The position numbers were made by a program, and so were the translations under genes. Below, in pieces: positions 53,133 through 62,600 of a stretch of DNA of 64,000 bases. Position 1 is the first letter of the stretch, and the number at the start of each line of letters is the position of its first letter. Location: positions 186,001 through 250,000 of the forward strand of contig URXM01000002.1 in assembly GCA_900551855.1 (NCBI GenBank), read 5' to 3'. This DNA is from an uncultured Eubacteriales bacterium. GTDB taxonomy: Bacteria > Bacillota > Clostridia > Christensenellales > UBA1242. The notes beneath the pieces are model-generated. The model did no database searches, was not told the origin of the DNA, and saw only the letters and a list, made by a program, of their open reading frames with translations.

Positions 53133-53660
53133 ATGGAACATTCAAGAGAACCAAAATGGTATGTTCTTCACACATTCTCAGGATATGAAAATGTTGCGAA
53201 AGAAAATCTTGAAACGGTTGTAGAAAAATTTAATCTACAAGACAGAATTTTTGATATTGTAATTCCTGAGGAAGATGTCATTGAAGAAAAAAATGGCAAG
53301 AAAAAATTGGTTACTAGAAAGAGTATGCCTTGTTATCTTTTGGTTAAGATGATTTATGGTGATGACCTTTGGCATAATGTTACCAGAACTCGTGGTATTA
53401 CTGGCTTTGTTGGACCAAAAGGAAGACCTTTGGCTTTGACTGACGAAGAAGTTATGAAACTTAGACTCGAAAAGATCAAAGTTGAAACTGACATTGAAGT
53501 TGGCGACAAAGTTGAAATTATCGAAGGGCCTCTTGACAAGATGGTAGGAACAGTTGTTGCTGTAAATCCAGATGCAGGTGTTGTTACCGTAACTGTTGAG
53601 ATGTTTGGAAGAGAAAACAATGTTGAACTTACTTTTGAACAAGTTCACAAAATAAACTAA
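53133..53660 (+). CDS. nusG: Transcription elongation/antitermination factor NusG
   Basis: Binds RNA polymerase and couples transcription to translation. The NGN domain begins KWYVLHTFSGYE (residues about 7-18). The KOW domain follows with VGDKVEIIEGPLDKMVGTV (near 124-142). 175 residues is normal. SD AAGGAG is 8 nt before ATG. It follows secE as usual and is itself followed by a leader that probably regulates rplK-rplA. Confidence 0.97.
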   Translation: MEHSREPKWYVLHTFSGYENVAKENLETVVEKFNLQDRIFDIVIPEEDVIEEKNGKKKLVTRKSMPCYLLVKMIYGDDLWHNVTRTRGITGFVGPKGRPLALTDEEVMKLRLEKIKVETDIEVGDKVEIIEGPLDKMVGTVVAVNPDAGVVTVTVEMFGRENNVELTFEQVHKIN

Positions 53661-53662
53661 AC

Positions 53663-53690
53663 TTGATATTTTTCAGGTAACTGTTAAAAT
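53663..53690 (+). promoter_or_regulatory. Possible rplK promoter
   Basis: TTGATA (53663-53668), a 16-nt spacer and TAAAAT (53685-53690) right after the nusG stop. It would give rplK-rplA an independent transcript with a leader of about 75 nt. Confidence 0.45.
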
Positions 53691-53722
53691 ATTGTCCGGC
53701 ATGACATTAAACTGTCAAATTT

Positions 53723-53758
53723 TGTGGGAGAACTAATTGCCTAGTTCAATTCACCACA
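53723..53758 (+). promoter_or_regulatory. Putative L1-binding autoregulatory leader of rplK-rplA
   Basis: A stem TGTGG (53723-53727) with CCACA (53754-53758) is followed inward by an asymmetric internal loop (GAG against a longer CAATTCA side), an inner stem AACTA/TAGTT (53731-53735 with 53742-53746) and an ATTGCC loop. It lies immediately before the rplK SD. The shape and GTGGGAG...CACCAC pattern resemble the L1 target that mimics the L1 stalk of 23S rRNA in the rplK leaders of other Firmicutes. Binding is inferred. Confidence 0.5.
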
Positions 53759-53771
53759 TTAGGAGGGAAAA

Positions 53772-54197
53772 ATGGCAAAGAAAGTTAAAGCAGTTGTTAA
53801 ATTGCAACTCGAAGCGGGAAAAGCCACACCAGGACCACCAGTTGGTTCTTCACTTGGACCTCATGGTATCAATATCGCTGGCTTTACAAAAGAATTTAAT
53901 GAGAAAACCGCATCTCAAGCTGGGTTTATCATTCCAGTTGTGATCACTATCTATGAAGATAGAAGCTTCACATTTGAATTGAAGACACCACCAGCAGCAG
54001 TCCTTATTAAAAAAGCTATTGGGCTTGATAAAGGTTCTGCAAAACCAAACAAAACAAAAGTCGGAAAAATCACTAAAGAGCAGATCAGAAAAATCGCAGA
54101 AACAAAATTGCCAGATTTGAACGCTGACTCTATCGAAAGTGCAATGTCTATGATTGCTGGTGCAGCAAGAAGCATGGGCGTTGAAGTTGTGGACTAG
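53772..54197 (+). CDS. rplK: 50S ribosomal protein L11
   Basis: Forms the stalk base of the 50S subunit. Starts MAKKVKAVVKLQLEAGKATP, with the PPVGSSLGPHGINI loop and C-terminal ALSMI/AGAARSMGVEV-like RNA-binding end. 141 residues is typical. SD AGGAGG is 6 nt before ATG. It is 12 nt from rplA and preceded by a hairpin leader. Confidence 0.98.
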   Translation: MAKKVKAVVKLQLEAGKATPGPPVGSSLGPHGINIAGFTKEFNEKTASQAGFIIPVVITIYEDRSFTFELKTPPAAVLIKKAIGLDKGSAKPNKTKVGKITKEQIRKIAETKLPDLNADSIESAMSMIAGAARSMGVEVVD

Positions 54198-54208
54198 AGA
54201 GGTGAATT

Positions 54209-54892
54209 ATGAATAGAGGAAAAAGATATTTGAAGAGCCTTGAAAGTTTTGACAAGTCTTCAGCTTATGATGTTGCCACAGCAATGGAAAATGTTCTCAA
54301 CACAGCTACAGCTAAGTTTGATGAAACAATCGAACTTCATGTTAGACTTGGTGTTGATGGAAGAAACGCTGACCAACAAGTTCGTGGCGTAGTTGTTCTT
54401 CCAAACGGAACAGGTAAAAATGTTAGAGTTCTTGTTATCGCAAGAGGAGACAAGGCTGACGAAGCTATAAAAGCAGGTGCAGACTATGTTGGAGCAGAAG
54501 ACATCGTTGCTAAAATCAACGCTGGGTGGCTTGATTTTGATGTTGCTATCACAACTCCAGATATGATGGGCGTTGTTGGTAGAATCGCAAGAATTCTTGG
54601 ACCTAAAGGTTTAATGCCAAACCCAAAGAGTGGAACTGTAACTACTGATGTTACAAAGGCCATTAAAGATGTTAAAGCAGGTAAGGTTGAATACAGATTG
54701 GACAAAACAAACAATGTTCATGTTATCATTGGAAAGAAGAGTTTTGGAAAAGAAAAATTGGTAGAAAACTTTACTGCAATTATGGACGCAATTGTAAGAG
54801 CTAAACCTGCCGCTGCCAAAGGACAATATATTAAGAGTGTCACATTGGCAAGCAGTATGGGACCTGGTGTTAAGGTAACTTATACAATTTAA
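54209..54892 (+). CDS. rplA: 50S ribosomal protein L1
   Basis: The L1 stalk protein and probable autoregulator of rplK-rplA. The family region ILGPKGLMPNPKSGTVT (residues about 130-146) is intact, as is the N-terminal RGKRYLKSLESFD. 227 residues is normal. SD AGAGGTG. It ends at a strong terminator, and rplJ-rplL do not follow as they often do in Firmicutes. Confidence 0.98.
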   Translation: MNRGKRYLKSLESFDKSSAYDVATAMENVLNTATAKFDETIELHVRLGVDGRNADQQVRGVVVLPNGTGKNVRVLVIARGDKADEAIKAGADYVGAEDIVAKINAGWLDFDVAITTPDMMGVVGRIARILGPKGLMPNPKSGTVTTDVTKAIKDVKAGKVEYRLDKTNNVHVIIGKKSFGKEKLVENFTAIMDAIVRAKPAAAKGQYIKSVTLASSMGPGVKVTYTI

Positions 54893-54900
54893 GTTTGATT

Positions 54901-54936
54901 AAAGCAGGTTTTTATAAGCCTGCTTTATGTTTTTTA
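54901..54936 (+). terminator. rplA terminator
   Basis: The stem AAAGCAGG (54901-54908) pairs with CCTGCTTT (54919-54926), followed by ATGTTTTTT. It ends the rpmG-to-rplA run. Confidence 0.85.
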
Positions 54937-55130
54937 CATAAAATGCGAAAGATTTTTGTCGAATTGGTGTGAAAAACAGATAAAAAATTTTTTCGACAAT
55001 AATAGTGTTTTTATTCTTGTATAGGAATGAAAACCATTCGCAAAATATTGATAAATTTTGCAAAAAGTCGAAACGAAATATCAAATGCAAAAGATATTCT
55101 TTTTTGTGCTTGGTATTTGCATAAAAATGT
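54937..55130 (+). other. Non-coding region with short inverted repeats
   Basis: About 190 bases without an ORF. TTGTCGAA (54956-54963) and TTCGACAA (54992-54999) are inverted 28 nt apart, with a third GTCGAA at 55068-55073. A hairpin GCAAAAT/ATTTTGC lies at 55040-55061. Function unknown; upstream regulation of the surface protein gene is possible. Confidence 0.4.
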
Positions 55131-55190
55131 TTGACTTGTTGGCAAAATTAAGATAAAATAGTCCGTAGTTATACTATATATAGACTATTT
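55131..55190 (+). promoter_or_regulatory. Promoter with dyad for the 1424-residue surface protein
   Basis: TTGACT (55131-55136), a 17-nt spacer and TAAAAT (55154-55159). The perfect inverted repeat AAATAGTC (55156-55163) with GACTATTT (55183-55190) starts in the -10 box and spans the predicted start. An inner TAGT/ACTA pair (55166-55169 with 55173-55176) nests inside, so it could act as an operator or as an RNA hairpin. An SD AGGAG lies at 55196-55200. Confidence 0.65.
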
Positions 55191-55209
55191 AAATAGGAGA
55201 TTTTACTTT

Positions 55210-58200
55210 ATGAAAGTTAAAAGACAAAATCATACAGTTGTATTTAGAGGATTGGTGCTTGTTGTAGCTTTTGCACTTGCAGTTCTTTGTATGCCTTTTA
55301 ATGGCTTGGTTGCTTTGGCTCAAATGTCACAATACACTGACTATTCTTATATGACAATAGGTAAAGTTGATGAAGAAGTTTCAACTTCTGTCGTAAAGGG
55401 TAGCACATATTATATCCCAAATGCTTACATTGGTGGAAGCAATAACTTTATTGTTGGAAAAACTCAAGACGGAGAACTTGAAAGCAATGTAACTTTGCAA
55501 TCTTCAAAAGTTACTGTTCGTTATAGTTCTTTGGATTTGACAGAAATCAACAGCAGTGAAGTAACTTCAGGAGAAACTGATATTACAAACAAAGTTGTTG
55601 TGACAACAGATGAAAACAACTATGGATATTTTGTTGCAAGCAAAGTTGGAACATACACTGTAACATATTCTTACACTTATGAAGATACAAGCACAGGAAA
55701 ATCATATACCAACTCTTACGAACTTAAAGTTGATAGTGAAATTTCAAGTGCTACAATAAGTTTTGACAGCAACGAACAAAACTTTATTCCAAGCGTAATT
55801 GATCTTGCTCTTGCAAAAGACGGAGATAGTTATAAAAACTTGAACCTTCCATTGCCTTCAATTACTGATGAAGACGGTGAAGAAGTTGAAGATGTAAACT
55901 ATGTCACAAGCAAAGATGCTGTTGGAGAAGAAGGAAGTTATGTTCTTATCTCTGTTACAGGTGGGGTTAATTCTCAAAATGTAACTGTTTCAGGTGAAGC
56001 AGGAAATTACTATATCGATGGTAGCGTTTTTGCAGATACTCAATTTGGTGCTGGAAAATATACAGTAAAATATGCATACTATCTTGATGGACAATTTGTC
56101 ACATCTACAACAAAATCTACTCAAGTTTATTCAGAAGAAAACAAATATTATACAGATTACAAACTTCAACTTGAACTTGCTTCTGACTGGTCAGACAATG
56201 GACAAACTGGTGTTGAAAGCACATTGCCTGCAGCAACTGGTGTAACATCTAAAGATTCAAAACCAGCAAGTGAAAAAGTTGATGTTTACTACACAGTAAA
56301 AGCTTATTACAGCTCAACAAGTTCTTCAAAGGGATATGAACTTATCTCTGCAGAAGAATACAATCAAGACCTTAATGGAAATGAAGAAATCGACGAAGAT
56401 GAAAAAGTTGTAAATGAAGATGGAACATTGGTTAACCCATCAGCATTTAAACCTTTGAAAGATGGTTGGTATACATTTGAATATACTATTACAGACTTCT
56501 ATGGAAACACAGTTTCTTCAACAAAAGGTGTTTACGAATTTGAAAACATTAAAGATGAAAAGAAACCTACTCCAATTGTTTATGATGCTTCTGTAAAAGA
56601 TGAAGACAAGAAATATGAAGATGCATCTTACAAGCTTCAAAGTCGTGCTATTCCAAACAGCGTTGTTGTTTATGCTATTGGAATTGATGACAATGTATCA
56701 AAAGCTGGAGATGAGGGCGTTGTTCTTACTCGTAAGATTATGACAGATGATACTGTTGCAAAACTTACAATCACAGACTACGCAGAATATAACTTGGTAT
56801 TCAATTATAGAAATACTACTTCAAACAAAGCTTATACAAACTTGTTGACAAACAACTACCTTATCAGAAAACAAGCTGGAGAAATCAGCAGTGATGTTGA
56901 AATGCTCAACTGGCTTAAAGATAATGGATATTTGATTGTTGTTGACAATGCAAACTATAAAACAATTTACGAAATCTTCAATGCAGAAAACTACTTTGAA
57001 GGTAAAACAGTAAACGAATCAGCTATTGATTCTGCCGATAAGGCTCTTGAATGGTTTAAGAGTGCAGAAGCTGTTACCGCAGGTTTCGCTTACATTGATG
57101 TAAATGAAACATTTGGTGCTACAACATCAGAAAACGGAATGGGCTCTGGACAATACTACATTCACTACATCGCAAAAGATGCAGCAGGAAATGAAACAGA
57201 TATAACAAAATCTATGTATGTTGGTTCTTATGAAGACAATGATGTTCCTACAATTAAGTTTGGAACAACTCTTGCAGATTCATATTTGCCAAATGCAAAA
57301 GTGACATTTGATGTTCCTACAGCTACAGACAACTATGATACAAATATGTTGGTTAAGACAATGTATCGTTATTTTGACAGCGAAGGAAATGTAATTCAAG
57401 TTAATGACAAAGACAGCAATGTTCTTTCAAACAATGACTTGGACGAACTTTGGGCTGATATTGCAAATGTTAGAGTTGACGGAAAATTGTTGACAGAAAC
57501 ATATGCAAAATATCATAACTCTACTTCAGAAGCTAATGATGGATATATTGATTTGACAGACGCAAGTGCATCTTCTTATTCAATAGATTTGTCAGAAGCT
57601 GGCGATAAAGCAGTAACTCTTCAAATAGTTTCTTACACATATGATGATAAAGGAAATGCAAACATCTATGGTGAAACAATAAATATTTCTAACACAGTTG
57701 ACAATGCTCCTCCTCAATTTAAAGAAGGAGATATTAACACAGCAGATGGATCTTTTGTTTCAGAATATGAACAAGGACAAGAAATTGAACTTCCTACAAT
57801 GACAGTTTTGGATGATGCAGTTTCATTTATGAGTTTTGAAGTTAATGTATATTACATCAACGGAGACACTCAAACAAAGGTTGCAACATATGACTATTCA
57901 TCAGAAAGAGATATCTTATCTCAAAGTGGTGCAGGGAAATATACTGTTCATGCTGGAAAATTTGTTGCTTCATTTGCAGGAGAATATAGAGCAAGCATTG
58001 CAGTTAAAGATAGCAATAACAAAACTGTAGTTGCATTTGTAAACTATGATGTTAAAGCTAGATCAATCATTCAACCACCAGTTATCAGCACTTCTCTTGA
58101 AAGCAAGACTGTAGAACTTGATGGTGACACAAACTATGATCCAGAAACAGGTATTGAAATACCTACTCCATCAGTAAGTTATCAAATTCCAAACAGTGTA

Positions 58201-59484
58201 ACTTATGATGTTTATGCTGGAAATGAAGAAGATTATGCAGATGTTGATGCTGTTGTTATGGGCGTAAACGAAAACGGAAAAGCTACAAACTGGAGCACAA
58301 CATACGGACAACAAAATTCATTTAAACCAAATGCAGTTGGCGAATATCCAATTGCCTATACAGTAAATCTTACAGTTTATAACCCAAAGACATTCACATA
58401 TCAAGAAATGGCTTGGGATGCTGGATCAAATTCTTACAAAGGTGGATTCTTCAATTATCAAAACCCAACAAATTCTAATAAAGCAGAAGTTGTTTTGAAT
58501 AAAGATGGTTCTTATGTAGTTAACGAAACTGGCACAAAATATACAGTTGTTAAAGATGAAGATGGTTCAGTAAAAGTTTACAACTATGATGACAATAGCA
58601 TAACAATTGACGATTTCTATGGTACTGTATTTGAAGATGTAGATCTTGAAGAATGGTGCAATGATCTTGTAAATTATAATTTGACAAGTGATGTTTATAC
58701 AATTATTGTTCAAGATACAGTTGGTCCAGAAATTACAGAATATGATTATGTTGATACAATTTCTACAGAAGATATTTCTGCAACAGATGGATACAATTTG
58801 AAGATTTATGGAATTGAAGCTACTGACAAGAGTGGAATCAATGCTGATAAATCAAAGATTGTTTTGTCTTGGAAATTGGCTAATGGTGATACAGGTTCTC
58901 AAACATTCAATAAACAAATGGAAGACACTTCTTATACAATTAAATCAAGTACAGGAAATGTATTAGACGGAACTTATACAATCACATATACAGTTTATGA
59001 CAACAACAATAACTACACAACAAAAGCTTACACAATTGCAGTTGGAGACAATGTAGAACCAACTTTGACATTTGCAGATGATTTTGTTAAAGATAGTTAT
59101 GAAATCGGTTCTGAACTTACAATTGACCCAAGCAAGATTACTTTCACAGATAATAAGGCGTTCCCAGAAGGAACAAAACCTACAATTTCTCTTTTGAATA
59201 CTTCTACAAGCAAAGAAGTTGAATACAAACTTGTTGGTGGAATGTATGTATTCGATTTGGACAAAATTGGAACTTATACTTTGACAGTTGAAGTATCTGA
59301 TGCAGTTGGAAACACAGCAACAGAAACATTCAGCATCGAAGTTACAGCAAGAACTACAGATACAGTTGCTGTTTATAAGATTATCGGAACAATTTTGATT
59401 GTGATCTCTGTTCTTGTTCTTGTAGGCGTAATTGTTTACTTCATTGTTTCAAAAGTAAAACTTGATAAAGAACTTAAGAAATAA
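55210..59484 (+). CDS. Large Ig-like surface protein, membrane anchored
   Basis: 1424 residues. The N-terminal signal peptide ends near VALAQMS (residues about 1-39). The mature part is a chain of beta-rich Ig-like domains, with recurring GKYTV, GTYTVTYSYTY and DNxxPT elements; the last one, before the anchor, ends TYTLTVEVSDAVGNTATET. An EF-hand-like loop DLNGNEEIDEDE is at residues 387-398. A TM helix (about 1393-1416) and basic tail VKLDKELKK end it; no LPXTG. AGGAG is 9 nt before ATG. Likely an adhesin or wall-spanning structural protein; no enzyme motif is seen. It converges with the next surface protein gene. Confidence 0.88.
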   Translation: MKVKRQNHTVVFRGLVLVVAFALAVLCMPFNGLVALAQMSQYTDYSYMTIGKVDEEVSTSVVKGSTYYIPNAYIGGSNNFIVGKTQDGELESNVTLQSSKVTVRYSSLDLTEINSSEVTSGETDITNKVVVTTDENNYGYFVASKVGTYTVTYSYTYEDTSTGKSYTNSYELKVDSEISSATISFDSNEQNFIPSVIDLALAKDGDSYKNLNLPLPSITDEDGEEVEDVNYVTSKDAVGEEGSYVLISVTGGVNSQNVTVSGEAGNYYIDGSVFADTQFGAGKYTVKYAYYLDGQFVTSTTKSTQVYSEENKYYTDYKLQLELASDWSDNGQTGVESTLPAATGVTSKDSKPASEKVDVYYTVKAYYSSTSSSKGYELISAEEYNQDLNGNEEIDEDEKVVNEDGTLVNPSAFKPLKDGWYTFEYTITDFYGNTVSSTKGVYEFENIKDEKKPTPIVYDASVKDEDKKYEDASYKLQSRAIPNSVVVYAIGIDDNVSKAGDEGVVLTRKIMTDDTVAKLTITDYAEYNLVFNYRNTTSNKAYTNLLTNNYLIRKQAGEISSDVEMLNWLKDNGYLIVVDNANYKTIYEIFNAENYFEGKTVNESAIDSADKALEWFKSAEAVTAGFAYIDVNETFGATTSENGMGSGQYYIHYIAKDAAGNETDITKSMYVGSYEDNDVPTIKFGTTLADSYLPNAKVTFDVPTATDNYDTNMLVKTMYRYFDSEGNVIQVNDKDSNVLSNNDLDELWADIANVRVDGKLLTETYAKYHNSTSEANDGYIDLTDASASSYSIDLSEAGDKAVTLQIVSYTYDDKGNANIYGETINISNTVDNAPPQFKEGDINTADGSFVSEYEQGQEIELPTMTVLDDAVSFMSFEVNVYYINGDTQTKVATYDYSSERDILSQSGAGKYTVHAGKFVASFAGEYRASIAVKDSNNKTVVAFVNYDVKARSIIQPPVISTSLESKTVELDGDTNYDPETGIEIPTPSVSYQIPNSVTYDVYAGNEEDYADVDAVVMGVNENGKATNWSTTYGQQNSFKPNAVGEYPIAYTVNLTVYNPKTFTYQEMAWDAGSNSYKGGFFNYQNPTNSNKAEVVLNKDGSYVVNETGTKYTVVKDEDGSVKVYNYDDNSITIDDFYGTVFEDVDLEEWCNDLVNYNLTSDVYTIIVQDTVGPEITEYDYVDTISTEDISATDGYNLKIYGIEATDKSGINADKSKIVLSWKLANGDTGSQTFNKQMEDTSYTIKSSTGNVLDGTYTITYTVYDNNNNYTTKAYTIAVGDNVEPTLTFADDFVKDSYEIGSELTIDPSKITFTDNKAFPEGTKPTISLLNTSTSKEVEYKLVGGMYVFDLDKIGTYTLTVEVSDAVGNTATETFSIEVTARTTDTVAVYKIIGTILIVISVLVLVGVIVYFIVSKVKLDKELKK

Positions 59485-59489
59485 TATTA

Positions 59490-59521
59490 AAAAAAAAGAC
59501 TGAAAAATATCAGTCTTTTTT
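59490..59521 (+). terminator. Terminator of the 1424-residue surface protein gene
   Basis: An A run and stem AAAGACTG pair with CAGTCTTT (near 59509-59516) across a short A/T loop, then T. The left side lies just after the stop codon. Confidence 0.85.
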
Positions 59522-59522
59522 T

Positions 59523-59658
59523 ATTGTATTAAACATGATTAAAAGTGGTGTATTTTATCATAAATTTATGTTTAACAGCATTGATTTCACATCTTGATAA
59601 ATTGTGTGTAAAATATGGAAAGTGGCTTAAAACGGCAAATAACGGGCGATAGGAGCAT
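59523..59658 (+). other. Intergenic space between convergent surface genes
   Basis: About 135 bases with no ORF, RNA gene or repeat that I can identify. Confidence 0.5.
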
Positions 59659-59692
59659 AAAAAAGAAGGCATCTGATTGATGTCTTCTTTTT
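59659..59692 (-). terminator. Terminator of the minus-strand surface protein gene
   Basis: The stem GAAGGCATC (59665-59673) pairs with GATGTCTTC (59679-59687), one G-T pair, with A on the left and T on the right, so it works for the minus strand and partly for the plus strand. Confidence 0.8.
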
Positions 59693-59695
59693 CTT

Positions 59696-62600
59696 TTACT
59701 TAACAGCAATTCTCTTTCTCAATTTAATAATTATGATTATTACAACTATTGCAACAATTACTGAAATTACAATTGCTATAATTGCTGCGGCATTGAGAGG
59801 ATCATTCTTAACAACTTTATAACTGAATAACAAGTTTCCACTTGGAGAGAGTATTTGAACATAATATGTTCCTGCAGAATCAATTGTTGCAGTTGTTTCT
59901 CCAGTGCTTAAACTATTGATATCCAAACTGTAATATAAGTAGTTTTTGTTGTCAATTTCTTTTATGATTCTTAATGTGCTTTCTCCCATTTCGCTGTAGA
60001 TGTTTGCTTGGTTGAAAGTTACTGTAATATTGCTTGTTGTTTCTGCTCCTTCAGCAATAGATATTTTTATTGGTGCAGTTCCATTTTGAATGTTTACTTG
60101 ATATGTCCAGCTTGTAATTGCTGATGAACCTTTAAACAACTTGTCGTTTGAATTGATTGTTATCATGTATGTGCCTATTCCAGTTTTTTCATCAAGATAT
60201 GACAATGGAAGTTCTGTCATATATGTTTTTTGATCAACTGTTATTGTTGAAACATCCAATGTTCTCAACAAGTCTTCTGTTATATCAATTCCGTCTTTAA
60301 TTACTTTTTCAACATAATAATTTGAATATCTGTTGTAAACATAAGAATATCTATATTCGTTTGGATTTAAAATAGTAAATTGATATTTCTCTTGTCTAAT
60401 CTTTCCAACATCTGGCAAATTGCTTGTTGCTGTAAATGAAATTTCGTAATAACCAGGTTCTTCAAACAGATAGGTTGTGTCATCTTGGAAGTATTCTGTA
60501 TATTCAACACCATCTTTTGTCACGCTTATTACTGGATAACCATCAAGAGAATAGAATTCTGAACGGGTGCTCTTGTCAATATTTACAGAAACTTTTCCAT
60601 TGTATATTGCTTGTTTGATTGGGAGAGATGTTTCTTCTTCGTTTGTCACTGGGTTTGTATATGTGATTGTGAATGGAACATCTTTAAGGAATATAAATGT
60701 CAATGCTTCTGTTTGACCAGCGTTGCCTCTGTTAAACTTTTGAACATTTCCTGCATTGTCATATAATGAGATTGAATATTTGCCTGAATGGGTTAAGTAA
60801 ACGTAATTGTATTCTTTTCCATTTGTTTTTCTTGTATATACCACAGGGTTCAATTCTATGCCGTCTTTTACAAGTCTGATGTTGATTTCGTTTTGTGATA
60901 TACCATAATATTTTGACCATTGAAGTTCAATTCTGTTGATTGAAGAATAGTCTTCTGATATTACGATGCTCTTTGATGTAGCATTTACAAGATTTTCTGT
61001 TGTATCAATAATTCCATTCATGTTGTATGTATAAAACTCTTCAACAAAATTGTCTGAACTTGGAATGTAGGTTATAACAATCTTTATATTGAATGGAGGA
61101 ATGTTTCCTAAGTTTCCGCTTGTTGTGTTTGAAATTATCCAAAGTTCTGAAGTTACTGTTGAACTATCTACAAACACATCTGCCAAGGTTGCTGTTATTT
61201 CTTGTTCTTTATTTGTCTTTATTTGAACAAGGTCTTTGTCTGTGTAGCTTAAATTTACGATATAGTGATTTGCATATTGTTTGCCGTCGCTTGCTGTGTA
61301 GATTGTATCACTCTTATCAACAACTGATGTGACACCGTTTATAGTTTTTTCGATCCAATATGTTGATTTTAATGATGATAAGTTAAATTCAAATATTTGA
61401 TTATATTGGCCACTGTCTGGGACATATCCAAATACATATTCAGGTGTGCCCATTTCGTTTTTCAAATAAGTTTCATCATACCAAATCTTGAGATAATATT
61501 TTTTCATATCATCTGATTGACATTGCAATCTTGTACCAGATGTGATTTCTGTCCAATTGACTTTGTCGGTACTGATTGAATATTTGATTGGAATGAATGT
61601 TTCTTTTTGTGAATAAATCACTCTGATTTCTGAGAAGTATCCTGTTTCATCATTTACAAGATTGTCAATTATACTTCTTGTTATGTTGTTTCCATTTGCA
61701 TCAAGTATTTTGAATTGTCCAGGCTGATTGTTTTCATTTGTATCATTTACTTGTGGCAATTCGTTGTATAATGTGAAGTAAATTGTTTTTACAAGGTTTG
61801 TAGTTGGATCATTGTTGTTGAAATCTCTTACTAACAACGCAAAACTGTCATTGTAAACACCTGTATCATTGTTTGTTTTAACAAGGATTGTAGAAACACC
61901 TTGACTGTTTTGGGAGGTGGTTGTTGTGGCTTTTGTGAGTTCTTCTGAGATCTCTCCATCTACCAAATCGAACACTTCAACTGTGTATTTGCTTGGGTTA
62001 TAGTTGTATTTTAACCCATCTTTTGTGATGTAATACAATCTTCCACCATTTGTATCATAATAAGAGTACAAGTCTTGTTCTGAAGAAACTTCTTGTGTGA
62101 TCAATGTTTCTTTATACAAATGGATTTCTTTATATGTTGTGCCATAATTGTCTGTGTATTCATATTCGATTCTTGTGTTAGTGACAAATCCTAAATTTGG
62201 ATTGATTTCAAAAGTAATTGTTCCAAGAGTGTTGTCTGTTGTCACAATGATATTTGAAGTTGATTGCCATAAACTTGAGAACCCTAATTTGTTTGTTTGA
62301 GAATAAATCAATTCGTTGTTTGCCTTGATTGAAAGTGAAGTCAAGAATGTTGAACCATAAGCTGAGCTTTGAATTGATTGATCAGTAGGTTGTGTAAATC
62401 TGATGTATTCTCTGTTTTGATCATTTGTTAGAGATGCTGTCAAACTTGTATTTCTGATATTGATATAGAAGTTTGTTGTAGATCTATTTTCTCTGTTGTA
62501 AACGCTTAAACAATTTTTATATCTCGAACTTACACTGCCGTCAATAAGATCAGAGATTGCAATTTTTGTGTAAGTTTGTCCAACAAATGCGTAAGCATAA

